From: Pseudomonas aestuarii
Lineage (GTDB): Bacteria; Pseudomonadota; Gammaproteobacteria; Pseudomonadales; Pseudomonadaceae
Assembly (NCBI RefSeq): GCF_027988105.1
Contig: NZ_JAQJZJ010000004.1
Span: 124,001 to 188,000, forward strand
DNA: 64,000 bases
Direction of reading: 5' to 3'
In this document: positions 47,791 to 61,428 of the stretch, one piece after another
How the letters are laid out: every line of letters begins with the position of its first letter
How positions within the stretch are numbered: position 1 is the first letter of the stretch
Translations under genes and position numbers: made by a program
Notes under the pieces: generated by a model
Told to the model about the DNA's origin: nothing
Databases searched by the model: none
Seen by the model: the letters and a program-made list of their open reading frames with translations, nothing else

Positions 47791-47796
47791 CTTTCT
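47764..47796 (+). terminator. Terminator hairpin of the Crc-sequestering RNA
   Basis: A perfect 10-bp stem GAGGGGAGCC (47764-47773) and GGCTCCCCTC (47777-47786) with a 3-base loop. The following AGTGCTTTCT is a weak T-run. It gives an RNA of about 350 nt, a size in line with the family. Confidence 0.8.
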
Positions 47797-47863
47797 GGCT
47801 TCTCCATCTTTCGCAGGTCAGTCTCGGCTCTCTAGGGTGAATGAACGACAGGATGATGCTATG

Positions 47864-47929
47864 GGCTAAGGCGCTGATGCTCCGGCCACGAACCCAATGC
47901 TGCCGCCGAATTTCGGCAATGTTGTCCAT
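47864..47929 (-). pseudogene. IS21-type istA transposase remnant (N-terminus only)
   Basis: On the minus strand, from an ATG at 47929, the first 22 codons read like the start of an IS21-family IstA transposase (MDNIAEIRRQHWVRG then RSISALA, the first part of its helix-turn-helix). After that the similarity stops, although the frame stays open into the RNA gene. It suggests that an IS21 element was once present here and was largely lost. Confidence 0.4.
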
Positions 47930-48085
47930 TGATACCCCCCAGACTCTTTAGGCAAATGACCGGATGGTTGCACACACCGGGGGGAGTACTACTGGACGCT
48001 ATTTACCCCGGGTAATCTGTAAATTTTTCCACGCAGCCTCACAAGTCGCCGCCACCTGAAGCCCGATAAACCATCCCCTCTAACG

Positions 48086-48124
48086 ACAAAACCCCGGCGG
48101 ACCTTTCGGTCACCGGGGTTTTGT
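48086..48124 (-). terminator. Rho-independent terminator after gyrB
   Basis: A 12-bp stem ACAAAACCCCGG (48086-48097) and CCGGGGTTTTGT (48113-48124) with the inner pair GACC/GGTC. It lies about 80 bases after the gyrB stop on the minus strand. A/T runs on both sides could let it act in both directions. Confidence 0.9.
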
Positions 48125-48204
48125 CGGCAGGGCAGGGGCCATTAACTTTGGCTAAAGCTTAGCTTTGAGCGCAAGGATAAATAACTCTGTCCATCCACAA
48201 GCGA

Positions 48205-50625
<2,421 letters not shown>

Positions 50626-51729
50626 TCACTCCCGGTGGTCATCGGTCTGGGTGATACGGCCATGTTCCACGTGGAACATGGCAACGGGCGTATCCGTGCG
50701 CCAGCCTTCCCTCAACAATTCATGGTCTACACAGGTGATGAACACCTGGCAGTGCAAGTCTTCTAACAAACGACACAAGGCACGGCGATGCTGCTCATCC
50801 AGTTCTGACGGCAAGTCATCCACCAGATAAATACATTGCCCACGCTTGGCCTGATTAACCAAATGGCCCTGGGCAATACGCAGGGCACAAATAACCAGTT
50901 TCTGCTGACCTCGCGACAATATCTCCGCGGCACTATGGGCTGCCAGACGCAATCTGAGATCCGCGCGCTGGGGGCCGGCCTGGGTATGACCTATTTGCTG
51001 ATCCCGGAGAAGGGAAGTGGCCAGCACTTCACTCAGTTCACGCTCCTTGTCCCAGCCGCGGTAATAACTGAGGGTCAAGCCTTCCAGCTCCAACAGCTCG
51101 CTCAGGGTGCGTTCGAACACCGGTTTCAAGGCCTTGATATAGGCTCTACGGTAACCATCGATCTCGTCGCTGGCCAGGCAAAGCTCACGGTCCCAGGCCG
51201 CCTGCGAAGCGGCGTCAAGTGTACCATGCCGCAGCCACGAGTTCCGCTGCCGCAGGGCCTTCTGCAGGCGCTGCCAGGCCGGCATAAAGCGAGGTTCCAC
51301 GTGGAACACACCCCAATCGAGAAACTGTCGACGAACCTTGGGCGCGCCTTCGAGCAAGCGGAAACTATCCGGGTTGATCAATTGCAAGGGCAGCGCTTCA
51401 GCCAATTGGGCAGCACTGCGCGCATTCTGCCCATCGATACGAATCTGCAACTCGCCCTGGCGATCACGGGAAATTCCCAGACTGCTTTGCCGGCCATCGG
51501 CCAGTTGCACTTCACCAAAAACAGTACAAGCCAGTTGCTCGTACTGAATCATTGGCAGTAGTCGGGTGCTGCGAAATGAGCGGGCCAACCCAAGCAAATG
51601 CACGGCTTCCAGCAAACTGGTTTTGCCGCTGCCATTGGCGCCGTGGAGGATATTGATACGCGGGGAGGGGGAGAGGGTCACCGGGTGCAAATTGCGCACC
51701 GCGGTGACCATGATGCGGGTGAGGGACAT
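50626..51729 (-). CDS. recF: DNA recombination and repair protein RecF
   Basis: SMC-like ATPase that helps load RecA at gaps. The 367-residue protein has Walker [19 protein letters not shown] (about residues 31-48), the ABC-type signature [17 protein letters not shown] and Walker [12 protein letters not shown]. It lies 7 bp after dnaN and 3 bp before gyrB. Two parS sites are embedded in this gene, one near the 3' end and one in the middle. Confidence 0.97.
   Translation of the reverse strand: MSLTRIMVTAVRNLHPVTLSPSPRINILHGANGSGKTSLLEAVHLLGLARSFRSTRLLPMIQYEQLACTVFGEVQLADGRQSSLGISRDRQGELQIRIDGQNARSAAQLAEALPLQLINPDSFRLLEGAPKVRRQFLDWGVFHVEPRFMPAWQRLQKALRQRNSWLRHGTLDAASQAAWDRELCLASDEIDGYRRAYIKALKPVFERTLSELLELEGLTLSYYRGWDKERELSEVLATSLLRDQQIGHTQAGPQRADLRLRLAAHSAAEILSRGQQKLVICALRIAQGHLVNQAKRGQCIYLVDDLPSELDEQHRRALCRLLEDLHCQVFITCVDHELLREGWRTDTPVAMFHVEHGRITQTDDHRE
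50663..50678. other. parS site, perfect palindrome
   Basis: TGTTCCACGTGGAACA is the 16-bp consensus parS for chromosomal ParB. It lies in the 3' end of recF, about 4 kb from oriC. ParB and ParA are encoded at the other side of the origin in this window. Confidence 0.95.
51293..51308. other. parS site, one mismatch
   Basis: GGTTCCACGTGGAACA differs from the parS consensus at its first base only. It lies in the middle of recF, 630 bp from the perfect site, giving a parS pair near the origin. Confidence 0.9.
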
Positions 51730-51736
51730 TTAGCAG

Positions 51737-52840
51737 TTACAGACGCATGGGCATAACGACATAGGCGGAATCGTCGTTATCGGCTTCCTGTACCAGAGCA
51801 CTGCTATTGGAGTCGGACAGAATCAGGCGCACCTGATCAGTGGTCATCACACCCAGCACATCGAGCAGGTAACTGACATTGAAACCGATCTCCAACTGGT
51901 TACCGTTGTAGTCCACGGCAATCTCTTCTTCGGCCTCTTCCTGCTCCGGGTTGTTGGCCTGAATTTTCAGCAGGCCAGCCGCCAGTTGCAAACGGATACC
52001 CCGGTACTTTTCGTTGGAGAGAATAGCCGTGCGGCTGAACGCTTCGCGCAGACCTTGACGATCGGCGACCACCAATTTGTCGCCTCCGCGCGGCAGCACA
52101 CGCTCGTAATCGGGGAACTTGCCGTCAACCAGTTTGGAGGTGAAGGTAAACTCACCGGTGGTCGCACGAATATGATGCTGGCCCAGAACGATGCTGACGT
52201 TGGCATCCTGCTCGGTCAGCAGTCGCGCCAACTCGAGAATACCTTTGCGCGGCACTATCACCTGATGGCGTTCGGTCTGCTCGATCTCGGCGGCCATCGA
52301 ACACATGGCCAGACGATGACCATCGGTGGCGACTGCGCGCAAAATGCCCGTCTGAACTTCCAGCAACATACCGTTGAGGTAATAGCGCACGTCTTGCTGC
52401 GCCATGGCAAAACTGGTGCGTTCGATCAGGCGGCGCAGCCTGCTTTGGTTGAGGCTGAGGGTCAGCGAACCCGGGCCTTCCTCGACCGTGGGGAAGTCAT
52501 TGGCCGGCAAGGTCGACAGGGAGAAACGGCTACGTCCGGCCTTGACCAGCAACTTCTGATCGTCGACGCGGATGTCGATCAACGCATCATTCGGCAGGCT
52601 TTTGCAGATATCCATCAGCTTGCGCGCCGGTACGGTAATTTCACCGGGCTCGGCCGGCTCTTCCAGACTTACCCGGCCCACCAGCTCGACTTCGAGATCG
52701 GTACCGGTCAGCGACAATTGCTGGCCTTCGACCACCAGCAGCACATTGGACAGCACCGGCAAGGTCTGGCGGCGTTCCACGACGCCGGCGACCAGTTGCA
52801 GTGGTTTCAACAAGGCTTCGCGTTGAATAGTGAAATGCAT
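51737..52840 (-). CDS. dnaN: DNA polymerase III beta sliding clamp
   Basis: Ring-shaped processivity clamp of the replicative polymerase. The 367-residue protein begins MHFTIQREALLKPLQLVAGVVERRQTLPVLSN and ends with the conserved C-terminal YVVMPMRL, which shapes the partner-binding pocket. Three DNA-clamp domains of normal size. It lies 32 bp after dnaA and 7 bp before recF. Confidence 0.98.
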   Translation of the reverse strand: MHFTIQREALLKPLQLVAGVVERRQTLPVLSNVLLVVEGQQLSLTGTDLEVELVGRVSLEEPAEPGEITVPARKLMDICKSLPNDALIDIRVDDQKLLVKAGRSRFSLSTLPANDFPTVEEGPGSLTLSLNQSRLRRLIERTSFAMAQQDVRYYLNGMLLEVQTGILRAVATDGHRLAMCSMAAEIEQTERHQVIVPRKGILELARLLTEQDANVSIVLGQHHIRATTGEFTFTSKLVDGKFPDYERVLPRGGDKLVVADRQGLREAFSRTAILSNEKYRGIRLQLAAGLLKIQANNPEQEEAEEEIAVDYNGNQLEIGFNVSYLLDVLGVMTTDQVRLILSDSNSSALVQEADNDDSAYVVMPMRL

Positions 52841-52872
52841 GGTCTAGTCCCTTGCCTAGTGGAGTGGCGTAT

Positions 52873-54333
52873 TCAAGTGGTCAACGTACGCAGCAGATTC
52901 TTGTAATCCTCGCGGATGTCCGCGTCGGATTCCTTCAGTTCAGCAATCTTACGGCAAGCATGCAATACCGTGGTGTGATCGCGGCCGCCGAAGGCATCAC
53001 CAATCTCCGGCAGGCTGTGGTTGGTCAGTTCCTTCGACAGTGCCATCGCCACTTGTCGCGGTCTTGCCACCGAGCGTGAACGGCGTTTCGAAAGCAGATC
53101 GGAGATCTTGATCTTGTAGTACTCGGCCGTGGTGCGCTGGATATTGTCGATGCTGACCAGCTTGTCTTGCAGCGCCAACAAATCCTTCAGCGACTCGCGG
53201 ATCAACTCGATGGTGATGTCACGGCCCATGAAGTGCGAATGGGCAATCACGCGCTTGAGCGCGCCTTCCAGTTCGCGCACGTTGGAACGGATGCGCTGGG
53301 CAATGAAGAACGCCGCGTCGTGTGGCAAATCCACTTTGGCCTGATCGGCCTTCTTCATCAGGATCGCCACCCGGGTTTCCAACTCGGGCGGTTCGACCGC
53401 CACCGTCAGGCCCCAACCGAAGCGCGATTTCAGACGCTCTTCCAGGCCTTCGATTTCCTTCGGGTAGCGGTCACTGGTGAGAATTACCTGCTGGCCACCC
53501 TCGAGCAACGCGTTGAAGGTGTGAAAGAACTCCTCCTGAGAGCGTTCCTTTTTGGCGAAAAACTGAATGTCGTCGATCAGCAAGGCATCCACCGAACGGT
53601 AGAAACGCTTGAACTCGTTGATTGCATTCAACTGCAGTGCCTTGACCATATCGGCAACGAAGCGCTCGGAATGCAGGTACACCACCTTGGCATTCGGGTT
53701 CTTCTGCAACAGGTGATTACCCACCGCGTGCATCAAGTGGGTCTTACCCAGGCCCACGCCGCCATAGAGGAACAGCGGGTTGTAACCGTGCTTGGGATTG
53801 TCTGCCACCTGCCAGGCCGCCGCGCGGGCCAACTGGTTGGACTTGCCCTCGACGAAATTGTCGAAGGTGAAGGTACGGTTCAGGTAGCTGGTGTGCTTGA
53901 GTCCGCCTTCCACTTGGACCGTGCGCTCAGTGCGCGCGGGGGCGGTCTGGCTGGCAGCCCCGGCCATGGGGTCAAAACTGGAGCGCGATGGCTCTGACAG
54001 CGCAGGAGCGGCCTTCGGGGCGGCCACTGGCGTGCTGGTCACGACCGGCGCCGGTGCGGGAGCCGCAGCCACGCGCGGGGCGCTGCTGCGTTTGCTGCCT
54101 ATTAACAAGGACAGTGCCGGCATCATGCCGTTGGTGCGTTCGGCGAGCAATTCGAGCAGCCGCGTCAGGTACTTTTCATTGACCCAGTCCAGCACGAAAC
54201 GGTTCGGCGCATAGACGCGAAGCTCGTCGCCAGCGGCTTCGACCTGCAGCGGTCGGATCCAGGTATTGAATTGCTGGGCAGGCAGTTCATCGCGCAGAAG
54301 CTCTACGCACTGCTGCCAAAGTTCAACGGACAC
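52873..54333 (-). CDS. dnaA: Chromosomal replication initiator DnaA
   Basis: Binds DnaA boxes and melts the origin. The 486-residue protein has domain I ([25 protein letters not shown]), a Pro/Ala-rich linker domain II (about 85-140), AAA+ domain III with Walker [11 protein letters not shown] (191-200) and Walker [10 protein letters not shown], and the C-terminal DNA-binding domain IV with the signature [22 protein letters not shown] and [15 protein letters not shown]. It heads the dnaA-dnaN-recF-gyrB group and reads away from the origin region. Confidence 0.98.
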   Translation of the reverse strand: MSVELWQQCVELLRDELPAQQFNTWIRPLQVEAAGDELRVYAPNRFVLDWVNEKYLTRLLELLAERTNGMMPALSLLIGSKRSSAPRVAAAPAPAPVVTSTPVAAPKAAPALSEPSRSSFDPMAGAASQTAPARTERTVQVEGGLKHTSYLNRTFTFDNFVEGKSNQLARAAAWQVADNPKHGYNPLFLYGGVGLGKTHLMHAVGNHLLQKNPNAKVVYLHSERFVADMVKALQLNAINEFKRFYRSVDALLIDDIQFFAKKERSQEEFFHTFNALLEGGQQVILTSDRYPKEIEGLEERLKSRFGWGLTVAVEPPELETRVAILMKKADQAKVDLPHDAAFFIAQRIRSNVRELEGALKRVIAHSHFMGRDITIELIRESLKDLLALQDKLVSIDNIQRTTAEYYKIKISDLLSKRRSRSVARPRQVAMALSKELTNHSLPEIGDAFGGRDHTTVLHACRKIAELKESDADIREDYKNLLRTLTT

Positions 54334-54760
54334 GGATAACCCCTAAATAGGAAAGCGGCGAGGCAAAAAACAAGCGCCATTGTAGCGACCGAAGACCGAG
54401 TTATCCACACGTAACGATCGCTCAGGTGAGATACCTGATGCCGGCCATCAGCCTTACCACTGGTCGATAACTGCAGATTCAACTCTGTGGATAACCCTGC
54501 TTGAGCCCAGCGGATAAGCCTGGGCATAAGTGGTGCATGAACCCAGCTGTGGATAACATGGCATTCCATCCCCAGCTTATCCGCTGCCTTCGCACAGCCG
54601 CAGCACGTCTTCCTGACAGACTTACCCTTCCGCATAAGCATCATGGATAAAGGGCTTGAGGCACTTATGCACAGAAAAGTGGCTTGCTAATAGTTATTAA
54701 CATTACAGAAAAGCTTTAAATATTCTCTTCTCTATATTCTTTATTAACGAAAATGCTGGT
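54334..54760. other. Replication origin oriC (dnaA-rpmH intergenic)
   Basis: The gap between dnaA and rpmH contains three perfect DnaA boxes: TTATCCACA at 54401-54409, and TGTGGATAA at 54486-54494 and 54548-54556; TTATGCACA at 54665-54673 and CATGGATAA at 54642-54650 are weaker. An AT-rich unwinding element runs from about 54690 to 54750 and includes TATTCTTTATTAAC (54735-54748). In Pseudomonas the functional origin has been mapped to this gap. The dnaA promoter must also lie here. Confidence 0.9.
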
Positions 54761-54766
54761 TGGAAA

Positions 54767-54795
54767 TTGACCTGACCCTTGGGATTCTCTAGAAT
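54767..54795 (+). promoter_or_regulatory. Sigma-70 promoter of rpmH
   Basis: TTGACC (54767-54772), a 17-base spacer and TAGAAT (54790-54795) form a good promoter 60 bases upstream of the rpmH start. It probably drives rpmH-rnpA-yidD-yidC. Confidence 0.8.
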
Positions 54796-54854
54796 CGCCG
54801 GTCTCTTAAAACGGGGGCCATTCCGGCCCGTAGTCGACAGCCAGGTAACACGCC

Positions 54855-54989
54855 ATGAAACGCACTTTCCAACCCAGCACTATCAAACGCGCTCGCACTC
54901 ACGGTTTCCGTGCTCGTATGGCCACCAAGAACGGCCGTGCTGTCCTGTCGCGTCGCCGCGCCAAGGGCCGTAAGCGTCTCGCCGTCTAA
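54855..54989 (+). CDS. rpmH: 50S ribosomal protein L34
   Basis: A 44-residue, highly basic ribosomal protein: [20 protein letters not shown] at the start, then [20 protein letters not shown] and RLAV, matching L34 along its full length. It stands next to rnpA, 11 bp downstream, as in nearly all bacteria. The neighbouring oriC and promoter are upstream. Confidence 0.98.
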
Positions 54990-55000
54990 ATTTCGGTATC

Positions 55001-55405
55001 GTGGTGAGTCGAGACTTCAGTCGGGAAAAGCGTCTGCTAACCCCCCGACAATTCAAGGCAGTCTTCGACTCCCCTAGCGGCAAAGTTCCGGGCAAAAATG
55101 TCCTGCTGCTGGCGCGCAACAACCAGCTTGACCACCCCCGCCTGGGTTTGGTGATCGGCAAGAAGAGCGTCAAGCTCTCGGTTGAGCGCAATCGCCTGAA
55201 ACGCCAGATCCGCGAATCGTTCCGCCTCCACCAGGACAACCTGGTCGGTTGGGACATCGTAGTGGTTGCGCGTAAGGGCCTGGGCGATCTGCAGAATGCC
55301 GAACTGGCTCACCAGTTCGGCAAGCTCTGGAAACGCCTCGCACGCAACAAACCCAGCCCGGAAACTTCTACCCCTATCGGGATAAACGACAGTCCCCATG
55401 CGTAA
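55001..55405 (+). CDS. rnpA: Ribonuclease P protein component
   Basis: Basic protein subunit of RNase P, which processes tRNA 5' ends together with the RNA subunit (rnpB, not in this window). The 134-residue protein has the RNR-type signature [14 protein letters not shown] and the N-terminal [15 protein letters not shown]. The start is GTG at 55001; another GTG at 55004 is equally possible. The 3' end overlaps yidD by 8 bases. Confidence 0.96.
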   Translation: MVSRDFSREKRLLTPRQFKAVFDSPSGKVPGKNVLLLARNNQLDHPRLGLVIGKKSVKLSVERNRLKRQIRESFRLHQDNLVGWDIVVVARKGLGDLQNAELAHQFGKLWKRLARNKPSPETSTPIGINDSPHA

Positions 55406-55643
55406 ACTGGCCTTGGTTCCAATCCAGTTCTACCGCTATGCCATCAGTCCTTTGATGGCCAGCCACTGTCGTTTTTATCCAAGCTGCTCCTGCTACGCGC
55501 ATGAAGCCATCGAACAACAAGGCCTCATGCGTGGTGGCTGGCTGGCATTGCGCCGGCTCGGCCGCTGTCACCCGTGGAATCCCGGTGGCTACGACCCGGT
55601 TCCCCCCGCGAAAACCTCCCGTTCCTCTTCGATGGCCGAATAA
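55398..55643 (+). CDS. yidD: Membrane protein insertion efficiency factor YidD
   Basis: An 81-residue membrane-associated protein, with the conserved core [32 protein letters not shown] and the C-terminal [16 protein letters not shown]. It helps YidC-dependent insertion of inner-membrane proteins. It overlaps rnpA and ends 2 bp before yidC, so the genes are one operon. Confidence 0.96.
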   Translation: MRKLALVPIQFYRYAISPLMASHCRFYPSCSCYAHEAIEQQGLMRGGWLALRRLGRCHPWNPGGYDPVPPAKTSRSSSMAE

Positions 55644-55645
55644 TC

Positions 55646-57394
55646 ATGGATATTCAACGCTCGATCCTGATCGTCGCCCTGGCAATCGTGTCCTATATGA
55701 TGGTTCTCCAGTGGAACCAGGACTACGGTCAAGCTGCCCTGCCGACTCAGACTGCAGCAGTCAGCAGTACCGTTCCGAGCTTGCCGGATACCACTGCCCG
55801 CGCCCAAACCGCCAGCGGTGACGACATACCGACTGCAGCCCCTGCCGCCGAATCAGGCTCCATCAGCGTTGCCCCAGTGGCCGTCAGTGACCAACTGATT
55901 CGAGTGAAAACCGACGTCCTGGATCTGGCCATCGATCCACGGGGCGGTGATGTGGTGGAGTTGCGGTTGCCGCAGTACCCGCGCCGGCAAGACCACCCGG
56001 AAGTGCCTTTCCAACTGTTCGATAACGGCAGCGAGCGCACCTATCTGGCGCAAAGCGGTTTGATCGGCGCTAACGCGCCGGACCGGTCCAGCGGCCGTGC
56101 CCTGTGGAGCAGCGACAAGCAGAGTTATGAATTGGCTGAAGGCCAGGACAGTCTGCAGGTCGACCTCAAGCTCAGCGAAGACGGGGTCAATTACATCAAA
56201 CGCTTCACCTTCACCCGTGGCCTGAATCCTGAGTGCTCGCCCGCCGAACAACAGCTGAAAAAGCCCGGTTGCGTAGACCCTGCGGCTTATCAGATGACCG
56301 TCAGCTATCTGATCGACAATCAGAGTGGCAAAGCGTGGAGCGGCAATATGTTCGCTCAGCTAAAGCGCGATAGCAGTGATGATCCCTCGTCGACCACCGC
56401 CACCGGCACCGCCACCTACCTGGGTGGCGCGCTCTGGACACCCGAAGAGTCATACAAAAAAGTGTCGATGAAAGATATCGACAAGCAAGCTTTTAAAGAA
56501 ACCGTTGAAGGAGGCTGGGTTGCCTGGCTGCAGCACTACTTTGTCACTGCCTGGATTCCCGAGAAAGGCACGACCAACCAGGTACAGACTCGCAAAGACA
56601 GCCAAGGCAATTACATTGTCGGCTTTACCGGTCCGGCCGTTCAGGTTGCTCCCGGCGCCCAAGGCGAAATCAATGCCATTCTGTATGCCGGCCCGAAGCT
56701 TCAAGGTCACCTGAAAACCCTGTCCCCCGGGCTCGAGTTGACGGTCGACTACGGCATTCTGTGGTTCATTGCCCAGCCAATCTTCTGGTTACTGGAACAT
56801 ATCCACAGCATCTTGGGCAACTGGGGCTGGTCGATCATCGTCCTGACCATCATCATCAAACTGATCTTCTTCCCGCTGTCTGCCGCCAGCTACAAGTCGA
56901 TGGCGCGCATGCGTGCTGTAGCGCCGAAACTGGCTGCTCTGAAAGAGCAGTTCGGAGATGACCGGCAGAAGATGTCCCAGGGCATGATGGAGCTGTACAA
57001 AAAAGAGAAGATCAACCCACTGGGCGGTTGCCTGCCGATCCTGGTACAGATGCCGGTGTTCCTGGCCCTGTATTGGACTCTGCTGGAAAGCGTTGAAATG
57101 CGTCAGGCCCCGTGGATGTTCTGGATTACCGACCTGGCGATCAAGGATCCGTTCTTCATCCTGCCGATCATCATGGGCGCCACCATGTTCATCCAGCAGC
57201 AGCTCAACCCGACACCGCCGGATCCGATGCAGGCCAAGGTGATGAAGCTGATGCCTGTCATCTTCACCTTCTTCTTCCTCTGGTTCCCGGCCGGTCTGGT
57301 GCTGTACTGGGTCGTCAACAACTGCCTGTCCATCGCTCAGCAGTGGTACATTACCCGCAAGATTGAAGCGGCAACCAAGGCGGCTGCGGCCTGA
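55646..57394 (+). CDS. yidC: Membrane protein insertase YidC
   Basis: Inserts membrane proteins alone or with SecYEG. The 582-residue protein has an N-terminal membrane anchor (RSILIVALAIVSYMMVLQW), a large periplasmic beta-sandwich domain (about 60-340) and the C-terminal five-helix insertase core (WFIAQPIFWLLEHIHSILGN, NPLGGCLPILVQMPVFLALYW, and so on). The ATG at 55646 gives the family start MDIQRSILIVAL; an upstream in-frame ATG at 55574 lies inside yidD. A hairpin follows the gene. Confidence 0.97.
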   Translation: MDIQRSILIVALAIVSYMMVLQWNQDYGQAALPTQTAAVSSTVPSLPDTTARAQTASGDDIPTAAPAAESGSISVAPVAVSDQLIRVKTDVLDLAIDPRGGDVVELRLPQYPRRQDHPEVPFQLFDNGSERTYLAQSGLIGANAPDRSSGRALWSSDKQSYELAEGQDSLQVDLKLSEDGVNYIKRFTFTRGLNPECSPAEQQLKKPGCVDPAAYQMTVSYLIDNQSGKAWSGNMFAQLKRDSSDDPSSTTATGTATYLGGALWTPEESYKKVSMKDIDKQAFKETVEGGWVAWLQHYFVTAWIPEKGTTNQVQTRKDSQGNYIVGFTGPAVQVAPGAQGEINAILYAGPKLQGHLKTLSPGLELTVDYGILWFIAQPIFWLLEHIHSILGNWGWSIIVLTIIIKLIFFPLSAASYKSMARMRAVAPKLAALKEQFGDDRQKMSQGMMELYKKEKINPLGGCLPILVQMPVFLALYWTLLESVEMRQAPWMFWITDLAIKDPFFILPIIMGATMFIQQQLNPTPPDPMQAKVMKLMPVIFTFFFLWFPAGLVLYWVVNNCLSIAQQWYITRKIEAATKAAAA

Positions 57395-57430
57395 TAAGGC
57401 GGAGCTTGTAAGCTCGAGCAAGCCGTTAAC

Positions 57431-57456
57431 AAGACGCCCCCATCGTGGGGCGTCTT
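57431..57456 (+). terminator. Hairpin between yidC and mnmE
   Basis: AAGACGCCCC (57431-57440) and GGGGCGTCTT (57447-57456) form a perfect 10-bp stem with a 6-base loop, 36 bp after the yidC stop. There is no T-run, so termination may be partial. Confidence 0.6.
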
Positions 57457-57480
57457 GCTATCCAGCGTTTGGAGTTCAGC

Positions 57481-58848
57481 ATGTCAGCAGTCCGTGAAAC
57501 CATTGCCGCCGTTGCGACAGCCCAGGGCCGTGGTGGCGTCGGCATCGTGCGTGTCTCGGGGCCCTTGGCAGGGAAACTGGCCCTGGCGATTTGCCAGCGT
57601 GAACTGAAACCACGCTATGCCCATTACGGGCCTTTTTTTGCCGATGCCGAACAGGTGCTGGATGAGGGCCTGGCCCTGTACTTTCCCGGGCCCAACTCCT
57701 TTACCGGCGAGGATGTACTGGAACTGCAAGGCCATGGCGGCCCGGTGGTACTCGACTTGCTCCTGCGCCGCTGCCTGCAACTTGGCGCGCGCCAGGCCCG
57801 TCCCGGCGAGTTCAGCGAGCGGGCATTCCTCAACGACAAACTCGACCTGGCCCAGGCCGAGGCGATTGCCGACCTGATCGAAGCCAGCTCGGCACAGGCC
57901 GCGCGCAATGCCTTGCGTTCTCTACAAGGCGAGTTCTCGCGCCGCGTGTATGGCCTGACCGAACGCCTGATCAGCCTGCGCATCTACGTCGAGGCGGCCA
58001 TCGATTTTCCCGAAGAGGAAATCGACTTTCTTGCCGATGGCCATGTGCTCAGCCTGCTCGAGGGCGTTCGTGCCGATCTTGCCGAAGTGCTGCGCGAAGC
58101 AGGCCAGGGTGCGCTGCTGCGCGATGGCATGACAGTGGTGATCGCCGGGCGGCCGAACGCCGGAAAATCCAGTTTGCTCAATGCCCTGGCCGGCCGCGAA
58201 GCAGCCATCGTCACCGAGATCGCCGGCACCACCCGCGACGTACTGCGCGAACATATCCACATCGATGGCATGCCGTTGCACGTGGTGGATACCGCTGGCT
58301 TGCGCGACACCCAGGATCAGGTGGAAAAGATCGGCGTCGAGCGCGCACTTAAAGCCATTGGCGAAGCCGACCGTATTCTCCTGGTGGTCGATGCCACTGC
58401 TGCAGAAGCCGACGACCCCTTCTCGCTATGGCCGGAGTTTCTCGCTCAGCGTCCCGCCCCGGGCAAAGTCACCCTGATTCGCAACAAGGCCGACCTGTCC
58501 GGCGAAGCCACTGCCCTGGAAGTCGGCAGCGATGGCCATGTAACCATCAGCCTGTCGGCCAGATCCAGCGCCGGTCTCGATCTGCTGCGCGAGCACCTGA
58601 AAGCCTGCATGGGCTACGAACAGACTGCCGAGAGCAGCTTCAGTGCCCGCAGGCGCCATCTGGAGGCGTTGCGCCTCGCCGCTAGCCATCTCGACCACGG
58701 TCACGCTCAGCTGACCCTGGCAGGGGCCGGTGAGCTGCTCGCCGAAGACCTGCGCCTGGCGCAACAGACTCTGGGCGAGATCACCGGGGCGTTCAGCTCC
58801 GACGACCTGCTCGGCCGGATATTTTCCAGCTTCTGTATCGGCAAGTAG
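57481..58848 (+). CDS. mnmE: tRNA modification GTPase MnmE
   Basis: With MnmG adds (carboxy)methylaminomethyl groups to U34 of several tRNAs. The 455-residue protein has the N-terminal tetrahydrofolate-binding domain ([22 protein letters not shown]), helical domain, an inserted G domain with P-loop [14 protein letters not shown] (from about 223), GTTRD, DTAGLRD and NKADLS, and the C-terminal catalytic CIGK. Its partner mnmG is 687 bp downstream, separated by the second origin-like region. Confidence 0.97.
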   Translation: MSAVRETIAAVATAQGRGGVGIVRVSGPLAGKLALAICQRELKPRYAHYGPFFADAEQVLDEGLALYFPGPNSFTGEDVLELQGHGGPVVLDLLLRRCLQLGARQARPGEFSERAFLNDKLDLAQAEAIADLIEASSAQAARNALRSLQGEFSRRVYGLTERLISLRIYVEAAIDFPEEEIDFLADGHVLSLLEGVRADLAEVLREAGQGALLRDGMTVVIAGRPNAGKSSLLNALAGREAAIVTEIAGTTRDVLREHIHIDGMPLHVVDTAGLRDTQDQVEKIGVERALKAIGEADRILLVVDATAAEADDPFSLWPEFLAQRPAPGKVTLIRNKADLSGEATALEVGSDGHVTISLSARSSAGLDLLREHLKACMGYEQTAESSFSARRRHLEALRLAASHLDHGHAQLTLAGAGELLAEDLRLAQQTLGEITGAFSSDDLLGRIFSSFCIGK

Positions 58849-59139
58849 CGAGCGCCTTCCCCACGGTGAGCTGGGCGGTACTCCGTTGCAGCTCGACCGC
58901 GCCTGGTTGAATGAGCCGCGCAACCCGGCTACGTAAACCCCGTATGAGCGCAGCGATGGCAATCGCTGCCACACCATCGCTCAACGCCTTCAGCTCCTGC
59001 GAACGCTAGAAATCCCCCCTGCGTCTACCCAATCCTGCGACTTGGGCGACCTTGTCCTGGCCAACGACTTCACGATTGCATCCTTCAGGCAGTCATCGTC
59101 TTGGCCAAACGCGGTTTTACATGCGGTTATTTTCCCGTC
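58849..59139. other. Intergenic stretch after mnmE, no gene seen
   Basis: These 290 bases follow mnmE and precede the AT-rich origin-like part. They are GC-rich, carry no supported gene, terminator or tRNA, and open frames here have no recognisable product. Confidence 0.6.
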
Positions 59140-59410
59140 TAAGCCCTGTGGAAAACCGGGCCTGAGCCCGGTCCATAACCCGGTGATAAAACTGAGGATA
59201 AATGCCCCTGTGGATAACCATCACTTTAATCCACAGGCTGTCTACCGCTACCGAACAGGCTAACGGCAGGATTATCACAGCCTTTTGAAACGCTACAGGG
59301 CACATGGTCATTGAGCTGTAGCGATCTATCCACAGAAAAGCGCTGCATACTTTATAAACATAAAAACAAAGATCTATATAAATCTATTCTTTTATTCTTT
59401 ATTAACCGGA
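59140..59410. other. Second origin-like region (mnmE-mnmG intergenic)
   Basis: Contains one perfect DnaA box (TGTGGATAA, 59209-59217) and several one-base variants: TGTGGAAAA (59147-59155), TGAGGATAA (59193-59201), TAATCCACA (59227-59235), CTATCCACA (59326-59334). An AT-rich element follows (59345-59405) and ends in TATTCTTTATTAAC (59393-59406), the same 14-mer as in oriC next to rpmH. P. aeruginosa is reported to have a second origin a few kb from the first; the place fits. It is also the position of oriC in E. coli relative to mnmG. Confidence 0.65.
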
Positions 59411-59535
59411 AGCTCTGAGAGGACCAACGCAGGCTGGCTATTTTTTGTGCAAAAGGCTTCTTTCACACCGGCTAAATCCCTATACTCGCCGGCTTTCCAG
59501 CTTTTCAAAGCTTCTCAACAGGCACGAGGTGCGTG

Positions 59536-61427
<1,892 letters not shown>

Positions 61428-61428
<1 letters not shown>

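Noticed and set aside
47576-47929. A 117-codon minus-strand protein gene across the RNA locus
   Set aside because: Only the first 22 codons look protein-like (IstA-like); the rest is antisense to the A-rich small RNA and its terminator.
54303-54644. A 113-codon minus-strand frame in the dnaA-rpmH gap
   Set aside because: It overlaps the DnaA boxes of oriC and has no family features.
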